From NCBI RefSeq assembly GCF_030815485.1, contig NZ_JAUSWV010000002.1, forward strand, positions 434,001-498,000: a stretch of DNA of 64,000 bases. The letters run 5' to 3'. Within the stretch, counting starts at the first letter, position 1, and each line of letters opens with the position of its first letter. Shown piece after piece: positions 18,115 through 26,599 of this stretch. Under the pieces are notes generated by a model, which saw only the letters and a program-made list of their open reading frames with translations, did not search any database and was not told where the DNA came from. The translations under genes were made by a program, and so were the position numbers. Origin of the DNA: Streptomyces rishiriensis. Lineage in GTDB: Bacteria > Actinomycetota > Actinomycetes > Streptomycetales > Streptomycetaceae.

Positions 18115-19074
18115 CTACTTGGATTCGACTCGTCCTATCGCGTCGGGGCCGGTCGTCAGTGCCTCGCACGCGGCGTGCCACGTCACGGCCCCTGAGTGAA
18201 GCCGAGTGTGGAGGTAGGCCGCGGTGAGCCGGGCGAGGGCGGCGACTCGCCCGGGGCTCTCGTCGGTTGTCTCGGCGGCGTCGTATCCGGCGATCCCGCC
18301 CAGTCCGTGCTCCGCGCCGAACAGGGTGAGGAGAGCCTTGGGTCCGGGGGCGAGGGTGTAGGGGTCGGCGTGCCAGTCCGGCCCCATGTCCGTGAAGTGC
18401 CGGGAGTCGTCCGCGTCGCCGACGACGACCAGTGCGGGTGTGGTCATGGTGGAGAAGTCGATCGTTCGGAAGACCGGCAGCGCGTCAGCCATCGGTCCGT
18501 TGAGGACGTCACCCCTGCCGGGCGCGGCGAGCAGCACGCCTGCCTTGATCCGGGGTTCGAGCAGGCTCACCTCTCCGTCGTCGGTGTCGGCGACCCGGGC
18601 CCCGAGCAGGAGGCTGGAGGTGAAGCCGCCGAAGGAGTGCCCGGCCACGGCGACCTTGGTGGGGTCGATCCGCCCGGTGAGCAGTGGCACGGCCTCCTCG
18701 ATCACGTCGAGCCGGTCGAGGATGTGCGACATGTCCTCGGAGCGCGAGCGCCAGAAGAAGGGCGCCCCGGGAGCATCGGCAACCCGGTCGCTCAGCGTCC
18801 TGGACGTGAGATGGGTCGGCTGGATGACGACGAACCCCTGGGCGGCCCAGGCGTTGACGAGCGGTGCGTAGCCGTTGAGCGAGGAGAGGTTGTTCGAGGG
18901 ACCTTGACCGTGGGAGAGGAGGATGACCGGAAGGCCGGTTCCGGTCGCGGGTGCGGAGACGCGTACCTGGAGGTCCACGGGACGTCCGGGCACGGAGAGG
19001 ACTACGGGGCCGAAGGACAGGACCGGGGCGGGCATGCCCAAGGCGTCGGCGCTGGTGACAGTGGAGGTGCTCAT
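18115..19074 (-). CDS. Alpha/beta-hydrolase, PAF-acetylhydrolase/chlorophyllase-like
   Basis: A 319-residue soluble hydrolase. The oxyanion region is LLSHGQGPSNN, the nucleophile elbow GHSFGG (Ser147), and the candidate acid and base lie in VVVGDADD and GAEHGLGG. Members hydrolyse small esters; no signal peptide is present, so it acts in the cytosol. The ATG at 19074 follows AAAAGGAA. A TetR gene is divergent across a gap with two matching operators, so this is the probable repressed target. The substrate is unknown. Confidence 0.85.
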   Translation of the reverse strand: MSTSTVTSADALGMPAPVLSFGPVVLSVPGRPVDLQVRVSAPATGTGLPVILLSHGQGPSNNLSSLNGYAPLVNAWAAQGFVVIQPTHLTSRTLSDRVADAPGAPFFWRSRSEDMSHILDRLDVIEEAVPLLTGRIDPTKVAVAGHSFGGFTSSLLLGARVADTDDGEVSLLEPRIKAGVLLAAPGRGDVLNGPMADALPVFRTIDFSTMTTPALVVVGDADDSRHFTDMGPDWHADPYTLAPGPKALLTLFGAEHGLGGIAGYDAAETTDESPGRVAALARLTAAYLHTRLHSGAVTWHAACEALTTGPDAIGRVESK

Positions 19075-19173
19075 GGTGTGGATTCCTTTTCGGTGGCACC
19101 TGCTGTCCGCCGGTCTGTTGCGACCGACAACGGACAAGGTGGTCAGGGACCTCCCGCTTCGACTAACCTGAAG

Positions 19174-19212
19174 CGGAACGCCGCTCCGTTTAGTATCCGG
19201 AACAACGTTCCG
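19174..19212. promoter_or_regulatory. Twin TetR operators
   Basis: CGGAACaacGTTCCG at 19198-19212 is a perfect 6-3-6 palindrome, and CGGAACgccGCTCCG at 19174-19188 is a one-mismatch copy exactly 24 bases upstream. They lie in the divergent gap of the hydrolase and TetR genes. The even spacing suggests two dimers bound in register. Confidence 0.8.
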
Positions 19213-19242
19213 CTTTGTCAATCGCCACAGGAGGAGCACGTG

Positions 19243-19863
19243 ATGGCCACCGACAGCACTGCGGGGCAGTCGCCGTCCCGAGGCAGACGTGCCGACGCCC
19301 AGCGCAACCGGCACACGGTGCTCACTGCCGCCGCCGAGGTGTTCGTCACCTCCGGCGTCGACGCGCCGATCCGCCAGATCGCGGCCCGAGCGGGCGTCGG
19401 GGTGGCCACGATCTATCGCCACTTCCCGACCCGGGCCGATCTCGTCACAGCCGTCTACCGCCACCAGATCGAGGCATGCGCCGAGGCCGGCCCGAACCTG
19501 CTGGCCAGTGCCGACTCACCGCTCGACGCACTGCGCCAGTGGATCGACCTCTTCGTCGACTTCCTCGTCACCAAGCACGGGCTCGCCGACGCCCTGCAGT
19601 CCGACAACGAGCGCTTCGCCGCTCTGCACGCCTACTTCCTGGACCGCCTGCTACCTGTCTGCGCCCACCTGCTCGACGCTACGGTCGAGGCCGGCAACAT
19701 CAGGCCCGGCACTCAGCCCTACGAGCTGATGCGCGGCATCGGCAACCTCTGCATCGGACGCGACAACGACCCCCGCTACGACCCCCGACGCCTGATCGCA
19801 CTGCTCCTGCACGGACTTCAGCGACCTGAAACCGACCCCAAGCGACCTGCCGCCGACGACTGA
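19243..19863 (+). CDS. TetR-family transcriptional repressor
   Basis: A 206-residue repressor. The N-terminal HTH contains IRQIAARAGVGVATIYRHFPTR (shown here in the family form around residues 45-66) and the C-terminal domain is the all-helical ligand-binding type common in Streptomyces. AGGAGGAG at 19229-19236 supports the ATG at 19243; a GTG sits 3 bases earlier. It diverges from an alpha/beta-hydrolase gene and has two operator copies just upstream, so autorepression is expected. Confidence 0.9.
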   Translation: MATDSTAGQSPSRGRRADAQRNRHTVLTAAAEVFVTSGVDAPIRQIAARAGVGVATIYRHFPTRADLVTAVYRHQIEACAEAGPNLLASADSPLDALRQWIDLFVDFLVTKHGLADALQSDNERFAALHAYFLDRLLPVCAHLLDATVEAGNIRPGTQPYELMRGIGNLCIGRDNDPRYDPRRLIALLLHGLQRPETDPKRPAADD

Positions 19864-20484
19864 CTCGCAACCGGGCTCCTCCACACTTCGCTACGACCGG
19901 AGCGGCAACCTCCCGACAGTCGGACAGCCGCAACTACCGTCCCCGCAGGCTGGGATCAGATCTCCGCGAACGAGAGGGTGGCGTGCGCGCATGGGACTCC
20001 GGTGTCGAGCGTGCCGGCGTGGCGCCGCCACGGGGGTGCTAGCAGTTCCCGCGGCGGTATAGCTCGGGGCCGCAGACTCGGGCGGACGGACAGTCCGAAC
20101 GTTCACACGTGGCGGCGAGGGCAGTCCGCGGCGGCACCAGCTGGGCTTCGCAGCCGAGCGCCCCGGCCTGCGGGTTGCCGTACATGGACACTTCGCCGTC
20201 CGACCAGCGTACGAAGAGGTCGTCCTCTCAGTTGTGGGCACCGACCTCGTGTGCCGCGACAACGCGGGCACGGGTCCCGGTGCTGTTCGCGGCAAGCACC
20301 CAGGGCTATGTCGTGGTGGCCCTCGGCCCAGACCATCCCGCAGATCACTGGCGTCGGTAACCCGACCTGTGAACGCCGGTGGACAATCCCGCTCCAGTGC
20401 CCGCAAGAGCGGTAAAGAAACCAGGTGAATCCTCCGTGTGCTCTTCGATTCGCCGGGCACCAGGAGCAGCGGAGGTTGATAACT
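19864..20484. other. Intergenic region with possible decayed coding sequence
   Basis: About 620 bases. On the minus strand around 20080-20270 one frame reads DDLFVRWSDGEVSMYGN and continues for ~60 residues, but it is preceded by a stop and no start or ribosome site is present. I do not recognise a family. Other frames are low-complexity. Confidence 0.4.
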
Positions 20485-20655
20485 ATGGTTCCCCTGCTTC
20501 TCGTTCTTCTGCTGGCTCTGATTCTCTTCGGCGCGGGCTTCGCGCTCAAGGCACTGTGGTGGATCGCCGTCATCGTGCTGGTCGTCTGGCTGCTGGGCTT
20601 CGTCATGCGCAGCGCGGACACCGGAGGCCGCAAGGGCCGCTGGTATCGCTGGTAA
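20485..20655 (+). CDS. Small hydrophobic membrane protein
   Basis: A 56-residue protein that is almost entirely two adjacent hydrophobic helices (VPLLLVLLLALILFGAGFA and LWWIAVIVLVVWLLGFV) with a short Arg/Gly-rich tail ending GRWYRW. Proteins of this size and pattern recur in Streptomyces as 'hydrophobic protein' without assigned function. GGAGG lies 9 bases before the ATG at 20485, and a strong terminator follows, so it is a real monocistronic gene. The tail is probably cytoplasmic. Confidence 0.85.
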   Translation: MVPLLLVLLLALILFGAGFALKALWWIAVIVLVVWLLGFVMRSADTGGRKGRWYRW

Positions 20656-20677
20656 CCCAGCCAGCGGCAGCCGCCTT

Positions 20678-20708
20678 GTGGGCCCCCGGGGACACACCGG
20701 GGGCCCAC
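20678..20708 (+). terminator. Strong hairpin after the hydrophobic protein gene
   Basis: A perfect 12-bp stem (GTGGGCCCCCGG / CCGGGGGCCCAC) with a GGACACA loop, 22 bases after the stop. Confidence 0.9.
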
Positions 20709-21260
20709 AGCCATGTCCCGCCGCACGACTCACTTCCGACAATCGGTGTAACCACCACCTTCCCGGGCACCCGACCCCATAGCTGGGGCCCGGCGAAGCA
20801 GCGGAATCTGCACCTCCACCCACCGGACCCCAGCCACACCCCACCCGCACCCGCACCCGCTCCTCATACCGACCAGCGGACTCGGGCACGTGGAATCACG
20901 AGGCGCGGCCGATCACGCCGGGGCCGGACTTGCCGAGGCGCGATCTACAGCCGCTTCGCCCACCGGCCGGGTTACACCGGCGCTGTTGGCCGCGGGCACG
21001 GTCGGCCACCCTGCTGCCGGCGCGGGCACCCAGCAGACGATGCACCGTGGGGATTTTTCCGGCTGCCTCGCGCCCTTGATCAACAGGGAACTCACCCGCA
21101 GAACGAGGGCCTCACTCCCCCGCTACCAGCCGCGCCGTCCCATGAAGTGGTGCGGTATACGAACCCGGATTTTGTTGACGCTGCAACCGCTCATGCGCTT
21201 GCGTGGGGAAGGACACCGACTCCGTTGCAAGGGTCTCCGGAGGAAGAACGAGGTGGTCTC
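20709..21260. other. Intergenic region upstream of the STAS gene
   Basis: About 550 bases with no recognisable gene. Frames are open but translate to Pro/Thr/Arg-rich sequence. A TTGACG at about 21176 could be a -35 element for the STAS gene, but no good -10 was found. Confidence 0.45.
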
Positions 21261-21611
21261 ATGGACGTATCCCCCCTGGCCGTCTCCCAGCACACCACCC
21301 CTGCCGGCGTGCACGTCCTGACGCTGAGCGGGGAGATCGACCGCAGCAGCGTGCCCTTCGTGGGCTGGGCGTTCGACAACGGCGCAGGCGAGAAATGCGC
21401 AGCCCGCACGGTCATCGACTTCGAACACGTCACGTTCATGGACTGCAGCGGCATCTCCTTCCTCCTCTACGCCCACCGTGCCGCGCAGGACAGCGACGGC
21501 TGGCTCCGCCTGGCCAACGTTCCCGCTCCCGTGCGACGGCTCCTGCACCTCGTCGGCCTGGACGACCTCATGCCGATGTATGCCACGCTCCAGGCGGCCC
21601 TCCCCTCGTGA
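21261..21611 (+). CDS. STAS-domain anti-anti-sigma factor-like protein
   Basis: A 116-residue single STAS domain. The pattern FEHVTFMDCSGISFLLYAHR contains the conserved Asp-x-Ser-Gly-Ile at the start of helix 1; the Ser is the residue phosphorylated by anti-sigma kinases in SpoIIAA/RsbV proteins. It probably binds an HATPase anti-sigma factor in a partner-switching circuit. No kinase or sigma factor is adjacent. The ATG at 21261 has AGGTGG four bases upstream. Confidence 0.85.
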   Translation: MDVSPLAVSQHTTPAGVHVLTLSGEIDRSSVPFVGWAFDNGAGEKCAARTVIDFEHVTFMDCSGISFLLYAHRAAQDSDGWLRLANVPAPVRRLLHLVGLDDLMPMYATLQAALPS

Positions 21612-21665
21612 AGCCGTCCAGGCTGAAGGTTCCCGAGGTGACCAGGTGCCCGATGCGGGCAGGCA

Positions 21666-21830
21666 TCACAGGGTCACCACCGAGCGGAGCACTTCGCCCT
21701 TGTCTATCCGGGTGAAGGCCTCCTCGACGCCGTCCAGGGTGATGGTCTCGGTGACGAACGCGTCAAGGTCCAGGCGGCCTTGCAGGTAGAGGTCGATGAG
21801 CAGGGGGAACCTCTCGTTCGCTGAAGTGTG
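21666..21830 (-). pseudogene. C-terminal remnant of a mycothiol-dependent formaldehyde dehydrogenase-type gene
   Basis: The minus strand encodes [18 protein letters not shown], then [20 protein letters not shown] and VVTL before the stop. This is the C-terminal ~50 residues of zinc alcohol dehydrogenases of the S-(hydroxymethyl)mycothiol dehydrogenase (MscR) type, normally ~360 residues. The catalytic domain is gone. It lies just downstream of the P450 gene on the same strand, as if it once was the third gene of that operon. Confidence 0.65.
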
Positions 21831-21906
21831 TCTGGGCGTCACGCGCCGCTCCACGGACGGGGCACCTCCGGCGACACGGGTGGTTCCTCTTGCTTCGTGA
21901 TACGGC

Positions 21907-23121
21907 TCAGGCCACCGGGTGGACGCGTACGGGCAGGGACGCCCAGGAGCGCAGGGTGTTGTTGGGGTGGCGGCGCGGCGCACCGGTCAGCTCGATCGCC
22001 TCGACGCGGCGGGCCAGTGCGGTCAGCAGGGCCTCGGCCTCCAGGCGGGCGACGTGCTGGCCGACGCACTGGTGGACGCCCATGCCGAAGCCGACGTGCC
22101 CGGAAGGGTCACGAGCGAGGTCGAAACGGTCCGGGTCACTCCAGCGGGCAGGATCGCGGTTGGCGGCCCCGAGGAACATCAGGATCTTCGTGCCCCCTGG
22201 GATGACGGTGCCGGCGATGGTCACGTCGGTGGTGGCGGTGCGGAAGAAGGTCTGCACCGGTGACTGCCAGCGCACCGCCTCGTCGAACGCGACCCGCGCC
22301 GACTCGGGCCGTTCCCGCAGCCGTCGCCACTGCTCGGGGTGAGTGGCGAACGCGTACAGGCAGGCCGCAAGGCCGTGCACCGTGGTGTCGACTCCGGCGG
22401 TGAGCAGCGAGCGCACCACCAGCGGCGCCTGTTCGTGGGTGAGGTCACCGCGGTCTGCGGCGGCCCAGATCCGGGCCCCGAACCCGTCCTCGCTCAGCGC
22501 CTCGCGGGCGCACTGTGCATTGACCCACGCCGACAGCTCCGCCACGCGGTGCGCGTCGGCCTTCACCAGGTCGTTGGCGGGCCCGAAGGAGTTGAAGGCC
22601 ATGTTGCCGTACGGCAGGAGGTTCTCACGGCCAGCGGGGCCCAGGCCCACGGCATCGGGGAAGACCCTCAGCGGGAAGGCACTCGCCAGCCGGGTGAAGG
22701 CGTCGAACTCCGTTCCGTTGGCGAGGATTTGATCGACCAACTCCTCCGCCGCCGCCTGCCATGCCGCGCGCAGCCGGCGCAGCGCGGGCGGGGCGAGGAT
22801 CTCTTGCAGCACCCGGCGGGGGGCGTCGTGCCGGGGCGGGTCGGCCTCCAGCAGCAGGCTGGGCGGTCGCCACGACTTCTGGTGCCGGAAGTTGACGAGT
22901 CCGACCCCGGACCCCGACTCGAAGTGCTGCCAGTCCACCAGGGCGGCGTGCACCTCCTGGTAGCGGGCCAGGGCGTGGACGTCGTAACGGGAGAGGTACA
23001 CCACGGGCCCGGCGGTCCGCAGGGCATGGTGGAGTTCGTCCGGATTCTCAAGGGCGGAGAGCGAGAAGGGGTCGGCGTCGCAGAGGGGCGCGGGCGGGGC
23101 TTGCTCGGCGGTTGCGGACAT
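21907..23121 (-). CDS. Cytochrome P450, CYP199-like aromatic monooxygenase
   Basis: A 404-residue soluble P450. The I-helix AGVDTT is at 242-247, the ExxR motif EAVR at 281-284, and the heme loop [12 protein letters not shown] gives Cys352 as the iron ligand. The overall sequence, including the I-helix and heme-loop variants, resembles CYP199-type para-substituted benzoate demethylases and related aromatic O-demethylases. AGGAG lies 5 bases before the ATG at 23121. The reductase gene directly upstream supplies electrons. A small aromatic methyl ether is the likely substrate, but that is inference. Confidence 0.9.
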   Translation of the reverse strand: MSATAEQAPPAPLCDADPFSLSALENPDELHHALRTAGPVVYLSRYDVHALARYQEVHAALVDWQHFESGSGVGLVNFRHQKSWRPPSLLLEADPPRHDAPRRVLQEILAPPALRRLRAAWQAAAEELVDQILANGTEFDAFTRLASAFPLRVFPDAVGLGPAGRENLLPYGNMAFNSFGPANDLVKADAHRVAELSAWVNAQCAREALSEDGFGARIWAAADRGDLTHEQAPLVVRSLLTAGVDTTVHGLAACLYAFATHPEQWRRLRERPESARVAFDEAVRWQSPVQTFFRTATTDVTIAGTVIPGGTKILMFLGAANRDPARWSDPDRFDLARDPSGHVGFGMGVHQCVGQHVARLEAEALLTALARRVEAIELTGAPRRHPNNTLRSWASLPVRVHPVA

Positions 23122-23207
23122 GGCGGCTCCTGGGCACGGCTCGAATACAGGGGTGGGTCACAGGTCTCGGGGATCTCAGATGCCTCTCCGGTCCCGGAGG
23201 ACTGGAC

Positions 23208-24149
23208 TCAGAGGTCGAGGACCAGGCGGTCGCCGCAGGAGCGGGACACGCACAGGACCATGCAGTCGTTCGCGGCCCTTTGGTGATCGACGAGGACCGA
23301 GTCGCGGTGATCGGGACGGCCCTCCGAGACCGGAGTGAGGCAGGTGCCGCAGGTGCCCTGCTCACAGGAGGTGAGCACCTCCGCGCCGGCCCCGCGCACC
23401 GCCTCCAGCACCGACACGTCCGGCGTGACGGTGACCGTGCGTCCCATGCGCCGCAGGTAGACCTCGAAGGGCGTGTCACGCACCGGTGCGCCCTGTTCGA
23501 CGGCGGTGAACCGCTCGGTTCGCAGAGCGTACGGTGGCCAGTCGGCACAGGCGGCCTCGACCGCGGCGAGGAGCGGGGCGGGGCCGCAGCAGTAGACCTT
23601 CGTGTCCGGGCGCGGGGTGCCGAGCCAGGAGGTGAGGTCGAGCAGTCCGTACTCGTCCTGCGGGGCGATGTGCACCCGCTCGCCATGGGCGGCCGACAAC
23701 TCCTCGCCGAAGGCCATGGACGCCCGGGTCCGTCCGCCGTACAGCAACTGCCAATCACAGCCGAGCAGTTCGGCCTGGTGGATCATGGGCAGCAGCGGGG
23801 TGATACCGATGCCGCCCGCGATGAACAGGTAGTTCTCCGACGGCACCAGCGGGAAGTGGTTGCGCGGCCCGCCGACGCCGACCAGGTTGCCCGGGCGCAG
23901 TGCGTCGTGCACGTATGCGGAGCCACCCCTGCCGTGCGGCTCGCGCAGAACGGCGATCCGGTAGGTGTACGGGTCCCACCGGTTCCCGCACAGCGAGTAG
24001 TGCCGGACCGACCCCTCCGGCAGTACCAGTTCGATGTGGGAGCCGGGTGTCCAGTCCGGCAGCCGTCCGCCCCTCGGATGGACGAGGGACAGCGCGACCA
24101 CACCCTCGGCCACGTCCTCCTTGGCGGAGATCTCCAGCGTCACGACCAC
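23208..24149 (-). CDS. Phthalate-dioxygenase-reductase-type flavin/2Fe-2S reductase
   Basis: A 313-residue class IA reductase. The flavin motif RHYSL is at 49-53 and the nucleotide motif GGIGITP at 112-118. A C-terminal [2Fe-2S] domain carries Cys262, Cys267, Cys270 and Cys300. It moves electrons from NADH through FMN and the cluster to a terminal oxygenase, here the adjacent P450, as in VanB or CYP116B reductase domains. The GTG at 24149 follows GGGAGG by 7 bases. No separate ferredoxin gene is needed or seen. An 86-base gap precedes the P450 gene. Confidence 0.92.
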   Translation of the reverse strand: MVVTLEISAKEDVAEGVVALSLVHPRGGRLPDWTPGSHIELVLPEGSVRHYSLCGNRWDPYTYRIAVLREPHGRGGSAYVHDALRPGNLVGVGGPRNHFPLVPSENYLFIAGGIGITPLLPMIHQAELLGCDWQLLYGGRTRASMAFGEELSAAHGERVHIAPQDEYGLLDLTSWLGTPRPDTKVYCCGPAPLLAAVEAACADWPPYALRTERFTAVEQGAPVRDTPFEVYLRRMGRTVTVTPDVSVLEAVRGAGAEVLTSCEQGTCGTCLTPVSEGRPDHRDSVLVDHQRAANDCMVLCVSRSCGDRLVLDL

Positions 24150-24214
24150 TTTGTCGCCTCCCGTCAATGGGTTGCAGGAAGGATGCGCGGGAGCGGGCGT
24201 GAGGCGCGACGGCA

Positions 24215-24231
24215 CTCTCATTCAATGAGAG
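24215..24231. promoter_or_regulatory. IclR-type operator
   Basis: CTCTCATT-C-AATGAGAG is a perfect 8-1-8 palindrome between the IclR stop and the reductase start. IclR-family sites are often AT-rich palindromes of this size. It likely controls reductase and P450 independently of the iclR promoter. Confidence 0.75.
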
Positions 24232-24248
24232 ACGAACTTGCGGGCCCC

Positions 24249-25025
24249 TCAGCCAGGCAGGCCGCGGGCGCCACCCGCCGCCAGGGCCCTGGAGAGGCCA
24301 CGCGCGGCGGTCCGCACCACCGGCGGAACCGCAGCGGCGGCGGCGTCATTGGGGATGATCACCGACAGGGCGGCCACCACCTCTCCCCCGCCGTCGCGCA
24401 CGGGGGCCGCGATGCCGAGGGCGTCCTCGTGGAAGTGTCCCGGGCAGTACGCATACCCCTGCTTCCGGATGGCGGCCAGGGTGGAGCGCAGTGCGACAGC
24501 CGTGGTGATGGTGTGCGGCGTGTACTTGCGCAGCGGCCCGGCGAGCACACGTTCCTGCAGGTCGGTAGCGCCATGGGCGAGCAGCACCAGGCCGCTGGAG
24601 GACACGTGCAGCGGCAGCCGCCCCGCGATGCGGGTGTAGTTGACGACCGCTCCCAGCGCCGTCAGCCGTTCCAGGAACAGAACCTCCTCGCCCTCCAGCA
24701 CACCGATCTGGACATGGTGCCCCACCACGTCGTGCACGCCCTCCATGAAGGGCATCGCCGCATCCCGCAGCGACAGGGTGGGCGAGGCCCGCGTCCCCAA
24801 CTCCCACAGGCGTACGCCGATCCGCACCCGGCGGTCCGCGTCTCGCGCGAGGAACCCGTGCGCGACCAACTCGGCCACGAGCCGGGAAGCGGTCGCCAGG
24901 TGCAGGCCCGTACGCCGGGAGATCTCGGAGACGGTCAGGGCCGGCTCGTCCGGCGTGAACGCCTCGAAGATCCGCACCGCCCGCGACAGGACAGACTCAC
25001 CCACAGGTGCCCTCACACGAGCCAT
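24249..25025 (-). CDS. IclR-family transcriptional regulator
   Basis: A 258-residue regulator. The N-terminal winged HTH reads LTVSEISRRTGLHLATASRL, and the C-terminal effector domain includes HVQIGVLEGEEVLFLERL and the PLHVSSSGLVLLA segment typical of the IclR ligand pocket. Such proteins commonly respond to aromatic or other catabolic intermediates. It lies immediately upstream of the reductase and P450 genes on the same strand, with a palindrome in between, so it is their probable regulator. Confidence 0.92.
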   Translation of the reverse strand: MARVRAPVGESVLSRAVRIFEAFTPDEPALTVSEISRRTGLHLATASRLVAELVAHGFLARDADRRVRIGVRLWELGTRASPTLSLRDAAMPFMEGVHDVVGHHVQIGVLEGEEVLFLERLTALGAVVNYTRIAGRLPLHVSSSGLVLLAHGATDLQERVLAGPLRKYTPHTITTAVALRSTLAAIRKQGYAYCPGHFHEDALGIAAPVRDGGGEVVAALSVIIPNDAAAAAVPPVVRTAARGLSRALAAGGARGLPG

Positions 25026-25189
25026 GATCAGCCCCCTGACCGCTCAGGTCCACGGGCGTGCACCGGCAACATCCCACGGGCGCCTCCCGAGCCCTCGAAG
25101 GACGCGACAGGTGGTGCCCATTGCGCCCGTACGGGCGGGGGTGTTCCGACGCGCCGGGGCTGGGGCTCCTGCCACCGGGGCGGTCGTGT

Positions 25190-25333
25190 CACCGCCGATG
25201 CACCGGTGACCCACTTGCTGATCGCCGGCAGCGAACTTGCGCCGGTCAGTACCGCGCAGGCCGCCGGCGCCAGTACGTACACCAGGCTGTGGCGCCTGTT
25301 GCGCGGTTTGCGCGGGTCGGCAACTTCGGCCAC
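25190..25333 (-). mobile_element. ISAs1-family transposase N-terminal remnant
   Basis: The frame from about 25333 reads VADPRKPRNRRHSLVYVLA then AACAVLTGASSLPAISKWV. This matches the DDE-associated N-terminal domain of ISAs1-type transposases (DPR...R, LAxxxCAVLAGA, IAxW). Only ~45 residues remain and the catalytic DDE region is absent. No inverted terminal repeats were seen. It directly abuts the broken hydrolase start. Confidence 0.6.
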
Positions 25334-25385
25334 CGAGCCGGCAGCCAGGACAGTTCGTCCTCGGCGGCGCCAGGCTGTCCGCAGG

Positions 25386-25536
25386 CACTGGCCCGGTCGA
25401 CGCGCGGCACGCGGAAGTGCTGCTGCAGGCAGACAGGATCCCAGAAGCTTCGGTTCTCGGTGATGCCGTGGACTGCCACGAGCAGCGGTCCCGTGCCGTC
25501 GAGGTCATAGGCCAGCTGATTGTGTTCCTGGCTCAT
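25386..25536 (-). pseudogene. 5' remnant of an alpha/beta-hydrolase gene
   Basis: From the ATG at 25536, with AGGAG 6 bases upstream, the frame gives LAYDLDGTGPLLVAVHGITE, the first strands and oxyanion motif of an alpha/beta-hydrolase, to about residue 50. Downstream the similarity switches to a transposase fragment. The intact ribosome site and 25-base divergent gap to a LysR gene imply an ancestral LysR-hydrolase pair, broken by a mobile element. Confidence 0.75.
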
Positions 25537-25561
25537 GGAACGCTCCTTAGGATTTACTTCC

Positions 25562-26461
25562 ATGCAACTGGACTTGAATCTGCTGACCGTGCTGGACGCC
25601 CTGCTCGAAGAGGGCAGCGTGATGGGCGCGGCCGAGCGGCTGCACCTGTCCTCGCCCGCGGTCAGCCGCACCCTCGGCCGGCTTCGCGCCGTCACCGGGG
25701 ACGACATCCTGGTGCGCACCGGCCACTCCATGACGCCCACCCCGTACGCACTGTCGGTGCGGGAGGACGTCCACCGGCTGGTCAGGCAGGCGCACGCAGT
25801 GCTCTCACCGATCCGTGAACTGGACCTGGCCGAGCTGGATCGCACCTTCACGATTCAGTGTCACGACGCGGCGGCCGCGTCCCTGGTACCGGTACTGGTC
25901 GGGAGGGTTCAGCGGCAGGCTGCCGGGGTCCAGCTGCGGGTGCTGGCGGAGAACTCCGTCGACACCGACGACCTGCGCCACGGCCGCGTCGATCTCGAAC
26001 TCGGTGGCGGCAGGCCGAGTCTGCCCGAGTTCCGGTCCGAGCCGCTCGGCGACGATCGGCTCGTCGTCGCGATGCGCGCGGACCACCCTTGCGCCACCGG
26101 ACTCGACCTGGCCTCCTACGCCGCGCAGCCGCATGTGGTGATCTCCCGGCGTGGCCGCCTCACCGCACCGATCGATGACGCGCTGGCCGCCGAAGGCCTG
26201 CGGCGCCGGGTGGTCGCGGCGGTGGCGACGGTGTCCACCGCCCTGCAGATCGCCGCTCGTGGCGACGCGCTGGTCACCTGCGCGGCGATCCACAGCCGCC
26301 CGCTCATCGAGGCGTTCGGGCTCCTCGCCCGGCCGCTGCCGATCGAGTCCCCGGTGGCGACGATCAACTGCAACTGGCACCAGCGCTACGATTCCGACCC
26401 CGCCCACGCCTGGCTCCGCGAGCAGGTCCGGGCGTCGATCGAGGAGATCACCGCCTGCTGA
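25562..26461 (+). CDS. LysR-family transcriptional regulator
   Basis: A 299-residue LTTR. The HTH reads EEGSVMGAAERLHLSSPAVS followed by RTLGRLR, and the substrate domain belongs to the NodD/PcaQ-like group with LRVLAENSVDTDDLRHGRVD. The start ATG at 25562 is only 25 bases from the divergent hydrolase remnant. Its natural target is therefore probably lost. The binding domain seems intact, so the protein may still act elsewhere. Confidence 0.88.
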   Translation: MQLDLNLLTVLDALLEEGSVMGAAERLHLSSPAVSRTLGRLRAVTGDDILVRTGHSMTPTPYALSVREDVHRLVRQAHAVLSPIRELDLAELDRTFTIQCHDAAAASLVPVLVGRVQRQAAGVQLRVLAENSVDTDDLRHGRVDLELGGGRPSLPEFRSEPLGDDRLVVAMRADHPCATGLDLASYAAQPHVVISRRGRLTAPIDDALAAEGLRRRVVAAVATVSTALQIAARGDALVTCAAIHSRPLIEAFGLLARPLPIESPVATINCNWHQRYDSDPAHAWLREQVRASIEEITAC

Positions 26462-26599
26462 CCACTCGACCCACTCCGCCCGTGGCAGGGCTACGGCACG
26501 GGGAAAACCGGGCGCTGCCGCTTCGTCGAGCATCGACGCGCCGACGGTTTCCCGGCTGACCTTCGCATCGAGGCCGAAGGGAGGGCACGGCCTACAGGC

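Noticed and set aside
20080..20340. Minus-strand coding fragment beginning DDLFVRWSDGEV
   Set aside because: An in-frame stop precedes it, there is no start or ribosome site, and no family could be named; left as an intergenic note.
23112..25463. Open plus-strand frame of ~780 codons antisense to reductase and IclR
   Set aside because: Both minus-strand genes have complete motifs and ribosome sites; the antisense product is low-complexity.
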